Below are positions 1 through 5,487 of a stretch of 10,297 nt of DNA, one piece after another; position 1 is the stretch's first letter, and each line of letters begins with the position of its first letter. The position numbers and the translations under genes are program-made. Under the pieces are notes generated by a model. It worked only from the letters and a program-made list of their open reading frames with translations. It was not told the origin of the DNA and ran no database searches. The DNA is taken from NCBI GenBank assembly GCA_902803795.1, contig CADCRC010000065.1, positions 1-10,297 on the forward strand, read 5' to 3'. Source of the stretch: an uncultured Erysipelotrichaceae bacterium (GTDB lineage: Bacteria > Bacillota_I > Bacilli_A > RF39 > UBA660).

Positions 1-81
1 TATAGTATATGTTACAATAGTTTATTAAATAAATATCAATATAACAATATAAAACAAATTATAGAGAATTTAGGTGAGTAA
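1..81 (+). CDS. C-terminal end of an upstream gene (partial, unknown)
   Basis: Frame 1 is open from the first base of the window to a TAA at 79-81, giving 26 residues that end in IIENLGE. The other two plus frames hit stops early. At this A+T content a stop is expected about every ten codons, so an open run of this length is suggestive but not conclusive. The stop lies one base before the ATG of the next gene (83), and the ribosome binding site of that gene falls inside its last codons. This is the usual layout of tightly packed co-transcribed genes. Too little is present to name a family. The alternative is that 1-82 is an untranslated leader. Confidence 0.5.
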   Translation, partial: YSICYNSLLNKYQYNNIKQIIENLGE

Positions 82-82
82 T

Positions 83-361
83 ATGCTTAAAAAATATATT
101 TCAAATGAATTACTAGAACAAATAGTTAAAAATAATGATGAATGTATCATATACGATTTTATGAATAATATAGAAAACAGCATAAGAATAATAGACCTAT
201 TTAAAGATATAGGTATAAAAAACATAGATTTACTATTAATTAATAGGCTAGAAATATTCTGTTATAAATATGAAGATATAATAGATAGGCTAGACAAATT
301 TGATATAAAATCACTAGTTGAATTAATAAATAATGATATAAATACAATTAATGTAATTTAA
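83..361 (+). CDS. Small helical protein of unknown function with an internal repeat
   Basis: A 92-residue protein that I do not recognise. The ATG at 83 is chosen over an in-frame GTG at 74, because that GTG lies within the ribosome binding site AGGTGAG (72-78), which sits four bases before the ATG. The protein has no signal peptide and no membrane segment, is rich in Ile, Asn, Asp and Lys, and looks entirely alpha-helical, so it is probably cytoplasmic. Residues 36-55 and 66-85 resemble each other (IID at the start, IK ten residues in, then Leu and Asn at matching places), suggesting a duplicated helical unit with a period of about 30 residues. It probably shares a transcript with the gene ending at 81. 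A strong terminator begins at its stop codon, making it the last gene of that unit. No function is proposed. Confidence 0.7.
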   Translation: MLKKYISNELLEQIVKNNDECIIYDFMNNIENSIRIIDLFKDIGIKNIDLLLINRLEIFCYKYEDIIDRLDKFDIKSLVELINNDINTINVI

Positions 362-392
362 AAAGAATTGTTATTGATACAATTCTTTTTTT
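360..392. terminator. Bidirectional intrinsic terminator
   Basis: A perfect 12-base-pair stem (360-371 with 379-390) encloses a 7-base loop. A run of seven T follows on the plus strand (386-392), and the A run at 360-364 gives a T run on the minus strand. It serves the plus-strand gene ending at 361 and the minus-strand lipoprotein gene ending at 371. The stop codons of both genes lie in or at the edge of the hairpin. Confidence 0.85.
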
Positions 393-1240
393 AATTCATC
401 TAAATTGTTATTCATAAGATTAATATAATTAATTTTTTCTTGTCTTTGTTTATCAGTCAAACTTTCTATCTTATATAAATATACTCTAGTTAAATCCTGA
501 TGTTGTCCTAAAAAATTAGTAAGTGAAGTAGATGTTTGTTCACCTTCAAAAGAATATATATATTTAATTTGGCCATTATTTACAAATTCTTCTATCTTAC
601 TAATATCAGCACTATCTGTTTTATCATTAATTACATATACATCCAAACCATAAGACTTTAAATATTTTAAATTTTCATTTGAAGTAAGTAATATTTTATT
701 ATTAGCTTTTTTAAAAGTAATTCTATATGTTGCATCTAGTTCGGATAAAGTAACTTTTAATTTGTTATATCTCTCATTTATATCATCCTTTAGATATTGA
801 GATTCAGAATATTCAATTAATCCTTGTCTTATATTTTGTGCCATCATCAATAATTGAGAAGGCAATAAATATAATTCATTTGGAGCATAATCATAATTTA
901 ACACATATGCAGAATCAATTATTTTTAAATTAGGATTAATATTTAGTAATTCAAATGCAAGATCTTCATCTTTTTTAATCTTACCATTATATATAAACAA
1001 ATCGGTATTAGACAACTTTTTCTTTTTTCTTTTTGTTATTTTATATGTATCAATATCTACACCATCAGGATAAATAGACTCAACACTAGCATGATTACCA
1101 TATATCTTTTTAGCAATATACTCATTCGGATAACTTGTAACCATAATATCTATATTATCCATATTATCGCTAGAGCAACCACTCAAAACAAAAACAAAAA
1201 CAAACAAAAATAAAAAACAAACAATCTTCTTAAATTTCAT
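371..1240 (-). CDS. ZnuA/TroA-like substrate-binding lipoprotein lacking the His metal ligands
   Basis: A 289-residue protein with a lipoprotein signal: Lys-rich start, hydrophobic stretch at about 6-19, and lipobox LSGC with Cys22 as lipidation site. It should therefore be anchored on the outer face of the membrane. The body follows the cluster A-I (ZnuA/TroA) metal-binding proteins of ABC importers: GVD near 60, then KKLSNTDLFIYNG (74-86), a long central helix, LLTSN (184-188), YGL (197-199) and an end resembling the family's YI-M--NL--L pattern (272-284). The family binds Zn or Mn through three His and one acidic residue. Here the positions I align to those His read Asp64 (GVDIDTY), Asn121 (APNEL, normally DPH-W) and Asn188 (LTSN, normally TSH), and only two His remain in the whole protein, outside these motifs. 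There is no His-rich loop, and no permease or ATPase gene is nearby. The start is supported by AGGAGG four bases upstream. The gene is coupled to yidD. The fold assignment is fairly secure; metal transport is doubtful. Confidence 0.75.
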   Translation of the reverse strand: MKFKKIVCFLFLFVFVFVLSGCSSDNMDNIDIMVTSYPNEYIAKKIYGNHASVESIYPDGVDIDTYKITKRKKKKLSNTDLFIYNGKIKKDEDLAFELLNINPNLKIIDSAYVLNYDYAPNELYLLPSQLLMMAQNIRQGLIEYSESQYLKDDINERYNKLKVTLSELDATYRITFKKANNKILLTSNENLKYLKSYGLDVYVINDKTDSADISKIEEFVNNGQIKYIYSFEGEQTSTSLTNFLGQHQDLTRVYLYKIESLTDKQRQEKINYINLMNNNLDELKKELYQ

Positions 1241-1251
1241 TCTTCCTCCTA
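1241..1251 (-). promoter_or_regulatory. Ribosome binding site overlapping the yidD stop codon
   Basis: On the minus strand the sequence reads TAGGAGGAAGA directly before the ATG of the lipoprotein gene. The TAG is the yidD stop, and its last two bases form part of the AGGAGG ribosome binding site. A ribosome finishing yidD would land on this site, so the two genes are probably translationally coupled. Confidence 0.75.
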
Positions 1252-1455
1252 TTTAACAGGATCATATCCACACTTATGAAATGGATTACACCTTAATATT
1301 CTTTTTATAACTAAATAACTACCTTTTAAACTACCATATTTATCTATAGCCTCAATTGCATAATTAGAACAAGTAGGATAAAATCTACAATTATAATGAA
1401 AACTACCAGGTATTTTTTGATATAATTTTATAAGTTTAATCAATAAATATTTCAT
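1249..1455 (-). CDS. yidD: Membrane protein insertion efficiency factor YidD
   Basis: A 68-residue protein with the complete YidD signature: CRFYPTCSNYAIEAI starting at residue 23, a G--KG--L-IKR block, RCNPFH at 55-60 and GYDPVK at the C-terminus, including Cys23, Cys29, Cys56 and Cys62. The N-terminus is an amphipathic, Lys-rich helix (KYLLIKLIKLYQK), as expected for a peripheral protein on the inner face of the membrane. The family assists YidC-dependent insertion of membrane proteins. Its length is typical. The ATG is preceded by AGAGG with five bases of spacing. In many bacteria yidD lies in the rpmH-rnpA-yidC cluster near the origin. Here it lies instead upstream of, and coupled to, a ZnuA-like lipoprotein gene. 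Confidence 0.96.
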   Translation of the reverse strand: MKYLLIKLIKLYQKIPGSFHYNCRFYPTCSNYAIEAIDKYGSLKGSYLVIKRILRCNPFHKCGYDPVK

Positions 1456-1477
1456 ATTAACCTCTTACTACGTTATA

Positions 1478-1506
1478 ATTTTACAATAAATATAATAAAA
1501 ACGCAA
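1478..1506 (-). promoter_or_regulatory. Probable sigma-A promoter for yidD and the lipoprotein gene
   Basis: On the minus strand TTGCGT (1506-1501) is followed after 17 bases by TAAAAT (1483-1478). The -10 box lies 22 bases before the yidD start. The spacing is ideal and the matches are moderate. In such AT-rich DNA chance matches are common, so this is a prediction. Confidence 0.5.
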
Positions 1507-1545
1507 CATAATGATAAAATAAAAGTAATCCAAAATAAAAAAACA

Positions 1546-1554
1546 TGTTATAAT
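1546..1554 (+). promoter_or_regulatory. Extended -10 promoter for the L,D-transpeptidase gene
   Basis: TGTTATAAT is a perfect -10 box (TATAAT, 1549-1554) with the upstream TG of extended -10 promoters. No good -35 box is present at the expected distance, which is common for this promoter class. It leaves a short leader of about 20 bases before the ribosome binding site GAGGTGAG (1568-1575). Confidence 0.55.
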
Positions 1555-1582
1555 ATAGACAATTTATGAGGTGAGTTATTAT

Positions 1583-2437
1583 ATGAAATTAAAAATTAAT
1601 AAAAAGGCACTAATGATGATAGGACTAAGTTCATTTACATTATGCAATACTACTATAGCAAATTCAGAAAATGTTAAAAACGATGATTATAAAAAAATGG
1701 TTACTGCAACAACAGCTGTTAATATTAGAACTAATCCTAACCTAGAATCTCCTATTATAGATGTGTTGCAACAAGGAAATTCATTAGAAGAAATAGATCA
1801 TATAGATGGATGGTATAAAGTAAAATACAATGATTTTTATGGATATGTAAGTGATTGGTATTCATATGAGAATACAATAATAAATAAACAACTAAAAAAA
1901 GTTGTATATGTAACATCAGAATGTAATATGAGAGATGAAAATAATAATTATATTTCTGAACTATCATATTTAGATTCATGTGAAGTATATGAAGAAAAAG
2001 AAAATGATTACTTAGTAAAAGCAAACGATAAAATAGGCTATATTCCAAAAGCAAATACATGTAATCTATCTTATACAAGTGTAGTAGTAGATATATCAGA
2101 CCAATATTTGAAATTATATGAAGGATCAAATATTTTATTAGAAAGTTATGTAGTAACAGGAAAAGATTCAACACCATCAGATATAGGTTTATTTTGCATA
2201 TATGATAAATCAACAAATACTACACTATTTGGTGATAACTATCAAAGTTATGTAAATTATTGGATGCCATATAATGAAGGAGAAGGATTACATGATGCAG
2301 ATGGATGGAGAAGTTATTATGGTGGAGAAGATTATCATGACTATGGAAGCCATGGTTGTATAAATCTTCCTTACAATACAGCACAAAAAATATATGAAAA
2401 AGTAAAAATAGGTGATAATGTTTTAGTTCATAATTAA
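1583..2437 (+). CDS. Secreted L,D-transpeptidase with two SH3-like domains
   Basis: A 284-residue protein. The ATG at 1583 is chosen because GAGGTGAG (1568-1575) lies seven bases upstream; an in-frame GTG at 1571 is inside that site. The N-terminus is a signal peptide: Lys-rich 1-8, hydrophobic 9-21, with possible cleavage after TIA at 24-26. Residues about 40-94 form a bacterial SH3 (SH3_3) domain with VNIRTNPN, GWYKV and GYV. A weaker second copy covers about 107-158 (CNMRDENN, DYLVKA, IGYIP). Residues about 164-283 are the YkuD catalytic domain, ending in the active-site block with His237 and SHGCINLP, in which Cys259 is the nucleophile. Such enzymes make 3-3 crosslinks in peptidoglycan or attach proteins to it, and the SH3 domains are likely wall-binding. 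The gene is transcribed alone, divergent from yidD. The exact reaction (crosslinking or anchoring) cannot be told from sequence. Confidence 0.92.
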   Translation: MKLKINKKALMMIGLSSFTLCNTTIANSENVKNDDYKKMVTATTAVNIRTNPNLESPIIDVLQQGNSLEEIDHIDGWYKVKYNDFYGYVSDWYSYENTIINKQLKKVVYVTSECNMRDENNNYISELSYLDSCEVYEEKENDYLVKANDKIGYIPKANTCNLSYTSVVVDISDQYLKLYEGSNILLESYVVTGKDSTPSDIGLFCIYDKSTNTTLFGDNYQSYVNYWMPYNEGEGLHDADGWRSYYGGEDYHDYGSHGCINLPYNTAQKIYEKVKIGDNVLVHN

Positions 2438-2449
2438 GTTTATGAACTA
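2424..2449 (+). terminator. Hairpin spanning the L,D-transpeptidase stop codon
   Basis: TAGTTCATAA (2424-2433) pairs perfectly with TTATGAACTA (2440-2449) around a 6-base loop that contains most of the TAA stop (2435-2437). Only a broken T-rich stretch (TTTAATTTA) follows, so termination may be weak. It lies immediately upstream of the cca promoter, and read-through into cca is possible. Confidence 0.45.
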
Positions 2450-2460
2450 TTTAATTTATA

Positions 2461-2469
2461 TGATATAAT
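2461..2469 (+). promoter_or_regulatory. Extended -10 promoter for cca
   Basis: TGATATAAT combines a perfect TATAAT (2464-2469) with an upstream TG at 2461-2462. No convincing -35 box is seen at the right distance. The leader to the TTG start at 2492 would be short, about 15-17 bases, and includes GGAGGTG (2480-2486). Confidence 0.5.
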
Positions 2470-2491
2470 TTAATTATATGGAGGTGTAATT

Positions 2492-3580
2492 TTGTTAAAT
2501 AATGCTATTGAAATCTTAAAAGAAATCACTTCAAAAGGATACCAAGCATATATAGTTGGAGGATTTGTAAGAGACTATTTACTTAATTTTGAATCAAAAG
2601 ATATAGATATTTCAACAGATGCATCACCAAGACAGATTAAAGAATTATTTGAAGATGCAATTATATCAAATCAAGAATATGGGAGTGTTACATTATATAG
2701 AAATTCATTAAGATATGAAATAACAACATTTAGAATAGAAAAAAACTATATAAATCATAGAACACCTACTCAAATAGAATATATAAAAGACTTAATAAGT
2801 GATTTAAAAAGAAGAGACTTTACAATAAACACTCTATGTATAGATGAGAATAAAAACGTAATTGATAAATTAAATGGAAAAGAAGATCTAAACAATAAAA
2901 TAATTAGATGTGTAGGAGATGCACAAGAAAAAATAAGTGAGGATTCATTAAGAATCCTAAGAGCAATAAGATTCGCAACAATACTAGATTTTAAATTAGA
3001 TGATGAATTAAAAAAAGCAATAATTAATAATAAAGAATCTCTAAAACTACTATCATATAATAGAAAAAAAGAGGAACTTGATAAAATTTTTGCATCAAGT
3101 AATAGTAATAAAGGAGTTCAATTATTAATAGAATTAGGTTTAGATAAAGAATTAGAAATAAATAATTTGAATAAAGTAAATATAAATAATCCGATAGGAA
3201 TATGGGCTATTTTAGATGTATGTGATATATATCCATTTACAAGACTTGAAAAAGATCAAATTGAAAATATTCAAAAAGTATTGAAATATGATAATAAAGA
3301 TCCATATATTCTTTATAAATATGGTCTATATGTAAATACTATTTGTGCGACCATAAAATCTATTGATACACATATAATAAATGAAATATATGAAAATATG
3401 CCTATACATTCAAGAAAAGAAATTAATATAGAACCAATAGATATAATAAGAATATTTGATAAAAAACCAGGCAAATATATTAAAGATATTTACACTAAAA
3501 TTGAAAAAAATATATTACATAATAGACTAAATAATAAAAAATGTGATATTATTAAATATATAGAAAATATAAAAGAATAG
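2492..3580 (+). CDS. cca: CCA tRNA nucleotidyltransferase (class II)
   Basis: A 362-residue enzyme that adds or repairs the 3'-CCA end of tRNAs from CTP and ATP in the cytoplasm. The class II motifs are in order: GGFVRD at 23-28, DIDIST at 37-42 with the metal-binding Asp37 and Asp39, RRDFTINTL at 107-115, EDSLRILRAIRFA at 150-162, and a basic NRKKEELDKIF stretch near 190-200 where the family has its nucleotide-selecting motif. The C-terminal third is helical and divergent. The length is somewhat below that of the Bacillus enzyme (about 400). Translation starts at TTG, supported by GGAGGTG five bases upstream and by the absence of a nearby in-frame ATG. The sequence alone does not separate a full CCA-adding enzyme from an A-adding or CC-adding partner, but no second copy is visible here. 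A membrane-protein gene follows 22 bases downstream, probably on the same transcript. Confidence 0.93.
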   Translation: MLNNAIEILKEITSKGYQAYIVGGFVRDYLLNFESKDIDISTDASPRQIKELFEDAIISNQEYGSVTLYRNSLRYEITTFRIEKNYINHRTPTQIEYIKDLISDLKRRDFTINTLCIDENKNVIDKLNGKEDLNNKIIRCVGDAQEKISEDSLRILRAIRFATILDFKLDDELKKAIINNKESLKLLSYNRKKEELDKIFASSNSNKGVQLLIELGLDKELEINNLNKVNINNPIGIWAILDVCDIYPFTRLEKDQIENIQKVLKYDNKDPYILYKYGLYVNTICATIKSIDTHIINEIYENMPIHSRKEINIEPIDIIRIFDKKPGKYIKDIYTKIEKNILHNRLNNKKCDIIKYIENIKE

Positions 3581-3602
3581 TTTAAAGAATAGAAGGGGTA
3601 TT

Positions 3603-5126
3603 ATGAAAAAAAAGATATTATATTTAACTTGTTTTATAATTCTCTTTTTTGCATGTTTAAATACTTCTGCAAAAAGCAAAGGTATTGGAATATTAATTCC
3701 AACAGGAACAAAGGGAAATGCCAATACAAGCATATTTGAATATACTAATTTTTATAATAATTATATAAATGAACAAGAAGATACTATAATAATAGAATCA
3801 GTTAAAAACATATCAAAAAGACAACAATATATATCAGTAAAAATAGGATTATTTGATCCATTTGGTAAAAATATAGGAATTATAAATTATTGTTCAAAAA
3901 AAGATGCAGACGGAATACAAGGTAAAACAATTAACACAGATGAAATATATAACAATCTTACAATAAACGTAAGAAATGAAGATATTGTTGAAACAAAAAC
4001 ATTATTTGATATACAAAATATAGCTATAATAGGAGATAATGAATCATGTGAAAATGGAAGTTCACTATCACAAATAGGTAAAACAGTAGATGAAATACTA
4101 AATAGAAATCAAGAAAAAGAAAGCAATAATGATAGAGAAACAATGATAATAATAGTTATAATATTAGGCATTCTAATTCTATATCTATTCATATGTTATA
4201 CAATTGACTCATTATATAGAAGAGGACATGAAGGTGATGGCAACATATTATGTTACATACCAATTGTTAACTTTTTCATGTTAGCATTTGTTGCATTAGG
4301 ACCTTTGTTAGCAATTATATATATGATCTTTCTAGCAATAACAATTTATTTATCAAGAAATTTATTATTTAATATTATATCAAATTTTAAAGATATAAAA
4401 GCATATATAGAATTATTTAAATCAAAGACAGTAATACCTTTTATAATTGTAACAGGAATACTATTTATAATAGTAATAATAAAAATAATAATAAAAAACT
4501 ATTATTTCCTATATTTAGATATAAAAACAATTTCAAATTCACATAAAACAAAAAAAGAAAGAAAAAAAGAAATTCCAAATAAAAAAGATGAAGAACAAAA
4601 ATCACCAGAAGATGAAATAATTAATATAGATTCTAATGAAGTAGAACTTCTAAACATAGAATCATCAATGCAAGATAGAGACAGCGATCAAATATCATCA
4701 GAAACACATAATACATATAAAGCATCACATAATTCTACAATTAATTTAGTAAGTCAAGAAAACGAAGATGAAAAAGCAAAATCAAGTCTAATAGATTTTG
4801 AAAGTAAAATTAAGGATATTGATATTAATGAAACAGACAATAATAATACTTTTTCAGAATTTGTAAATCCAATAAATAATAATTATGATGTTTCAGATTA
4901 CTATAATAAACAATCAAATATAAATAAAACAATAAATAATAATAATACAAATGATATAAAAGATGAATCAAATATAAATAAAGATATAAATGATAATAAT
5001 TCAAACGACAATAACAAGCAAGAAGAAATAAAACCACTACAAGATATAATACTAGATAAAAGCGAAACAACATCTTTATCTGATAGATTATTTGAAGATA
5101 TAAATGACAATAATAATTTAGAATAG
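3603..5126 (+). CDS. Membrane protein of unknown function with extracytoplasmic domain and long Asn/Asp-rich tail
   Basis: A 507-residue protein; I do not recognise the family with confidence. The ATG at 3603 follows AAGGGG at a suitable distance. Residues 1-23 look like a signal peptide (KKK, hydrophobic 5-19, then TSAKS). Residues about 24-178 form a domain predicted to be outside the membrane, with Cys97 and Cys149 that could form a disulfide. Hydrophobic segments lie at about 181-201, at 219-252 (long enough for two helices, with a GP pair in the middle) and at 277-298. The stretch GHEGDGNILCYIPIVNFFML faintly recalls small multi-pass proteins with a G-----IP--N pattern (DUF5684-like), which is only a hint. 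Residues about 312-332 are highly basic, suggesting a cytoplasmic tail. From about 330 to the end the protein is low-complexity and rich in Asn, Asp, Glu, Lys and Ser, probably disordered. The gene is probably co-transcribed with cca. Confidence 0.75.
   Translation: MKKKILYLTCFIILFFACLNTSAKSKGIGILIPTGTKGNANTSIFEYTNFYNNYINEQEDTIIIESVKNISKRQQYISVKIGLFDPFGKNIGIINYCSKKDADGIQGKTINTDEIYNNLTINVRNEDIVETKTLFDIQNIAIIGDNESCENGSSLSQIGKTVDEILNRNQEKESNNDRETMIIIVIILGILILYLFICYTIDSLYRRGHEGDGNILCYIPIVNFFMLAFVALGPLLAIIYMIFLAITIYLSRNLLFNIISNFKDIKAYIELFKSKTVIPFIIVTGILFIIVIIKIIIKNYYFLYLDIKTISNSHKTKKERKKEIPNKKDEEQKSPEDEIINIDSNEVELLNIESSMQDRDSDQISSETHNTYKASHNSTINLVSQENEDEKAKSSLIDFESKIKDIDINETDNNNTFSEFVNPINNNYDVSDYYNKQSNINKTINNNNTNDIKDESNINKDINDNNSNDNNKQEEIKPLQDIILDKSETTSLSDRLFEDINDNNNLE
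4914..5021 (+). repeat. Two tandem 54-base repeats coding 18 residues each
   Basis: Within the tail of the 507-residue membrane protein, 4914-4967 and 4968-5021 encode similar 18-residue units, each starting SNINK and continuing with an Asn/Asp run. The first 15 bases (TCAAATATAAATAAA) are identical and the rest has diverged. The copies stay in frame, as expected for expansion of a low-complexity coding tail. Confidence 0.7.
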
Positions 5127-5182
5127 ATTAAATTATAATATTTAATTTAATCAATAAGAAAAAATATAATTAATATAATTTT

Positions 5183-5226
5183 TTGCATTATAATCTATAT
5201 TTTAATATAGATTATTTGCAATTTTT
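5183..5226 (+). terminator. Probable terminator of the cca/membrane-protein unit
   Basis: TAATCTATAT (5191-5200) pairs perfectly with ATATAGATTA (5205-5214) around a 4-base loop. A lower stem TTGCA/TGCAA (5183-5187 with 5217-5221) closes over a small internal loop, and five T follow (5222-5226). The stem is almost all AT and the T run is short, so efficiency is uncertain. Confidence 0.5.
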
Positions 5227-5372
5227 AGCAATACATTCTATAATAACTTCATATGAGAAGTAATAACTATATAATTATAAGTTATCAACATTATATTAGA
5301 AAATCTATTTTCTCATTATAATTATTAAATATAATATACTTAATAGCAAATCTTTAAACATATAAATAATTA

Positions 5373-5401
5373 TTGAACTTACTCTATTATGTATTTATAG
5401 T
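5373..5401 (+). promoter_or_regulatory. Probable sigma-A promoter for dnaD-nth
   Basis: TTGAAC (5373-5378) and TATAGT (5396-5401) are separated by exactly 17 bases, each close to the consensus. Transcription would start near 5408, giving a leader of about 80 bases before the dnaD ATG. Confidence 0.5.
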
Positions 5402-5418
5402 AAAACATATTATTAAAA

Positions 5419-5434
5419 TTAATTATATAATTAA
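5419..5434. repeat. Perfect 16-base palindrome in the dnaD leader
   Basis: TTAATTATATAATTAA reads identically on both strands and begins about a dozen bases after the predicted dnaD transcription start, a place where an operator could act. It also contains a TATAAT that could be an alternative -10 box. As it is all A and T, chance is a real explanation. Confidence 0.35.
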
Positions 5435-5487
5435 ATCTTTTATTACTATATTTGCATTTAACAAAGACAAAGGAGTGATAGATTATT

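Larger units (their letters stand above)
5127..5487. other. 361-base non-coding region rich in dyad symmetry, upstream of dnaD
   Basis: I find no convincing gene here on either strand. The region holds a perfect 10-bp hairpin at 5126-5152 (loop 5136-5142) without a T run; a longer hairpin at 5183-5221 that looks like a terminator; small hairpins at 5246-5261, 5263-5285 and 5298-5313; a DnaA-box-like nonamer TTATCAACA at 5282-5290; a promoter candidate at 5373-5401; a perfect 16-base palindrome at 5419-5434; and the dnaD ribosome binding site AAAGGAGTG at 5469-5477. Several dyads may be chance products of extreme AT content. Their number, in a window whose other complete gaps are about 130 bases or shorter, is why the stretch is listed. 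Confidence 0.6.

Noticed and set aside
10..18. TGTTACAAT as an extended -10 promoter for the 92-residue gene.
   Set aside because: It falls inside a reading frame open from base 1 to the stop at 79-81, and the next gene starts one base after that stop, so this is better read as the coding end of an upstream gene.
1755..2216. A 153-codon open frame on the minus strand inside the L,D-transpeptidase gene.
   Set aside because: It is antisense to a well-supported enzyme, and its Leu/Tyr/His-rich composition is what the complement of AT-rich coding sequence gives. It has no ribosome binding site or domain.
3572..3592. Direct repeat AAAGAATAG (3572-3580 and 3584-3592) at the end of cca.
   Set aside because: It is short, AT-rich and covers only the cca stop and the adjacent gap; most likely chance or a small local duplication without function.
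4825..5110. Two minus-strand open frames opposite the Asn-rich tail of the 507-residue protein, both hydrophobic and looking like membrane proteins.
   Set aside because: Antisense reading of AAT/GAT-rich codons automatically yields Leu, Ile, Phe, Tyr and Ser. No start signals or conserved features are present.
5126..5152. A perfect 10-bp hairpin directly after the 507-residue gene as its terminator.
   Set aside because: No T run follows on the plus strand (the next bases are A-rich). The hairpin at 5183-5221 with five T is the better terminator candidate.
5127..5487. A riboswitch, T-box, tRNA or CRISPR array in the long gap.
   Set aside because: No T-box, tRNA or known riboswitch core could be recognised, and there are no regularly spaced repeats.
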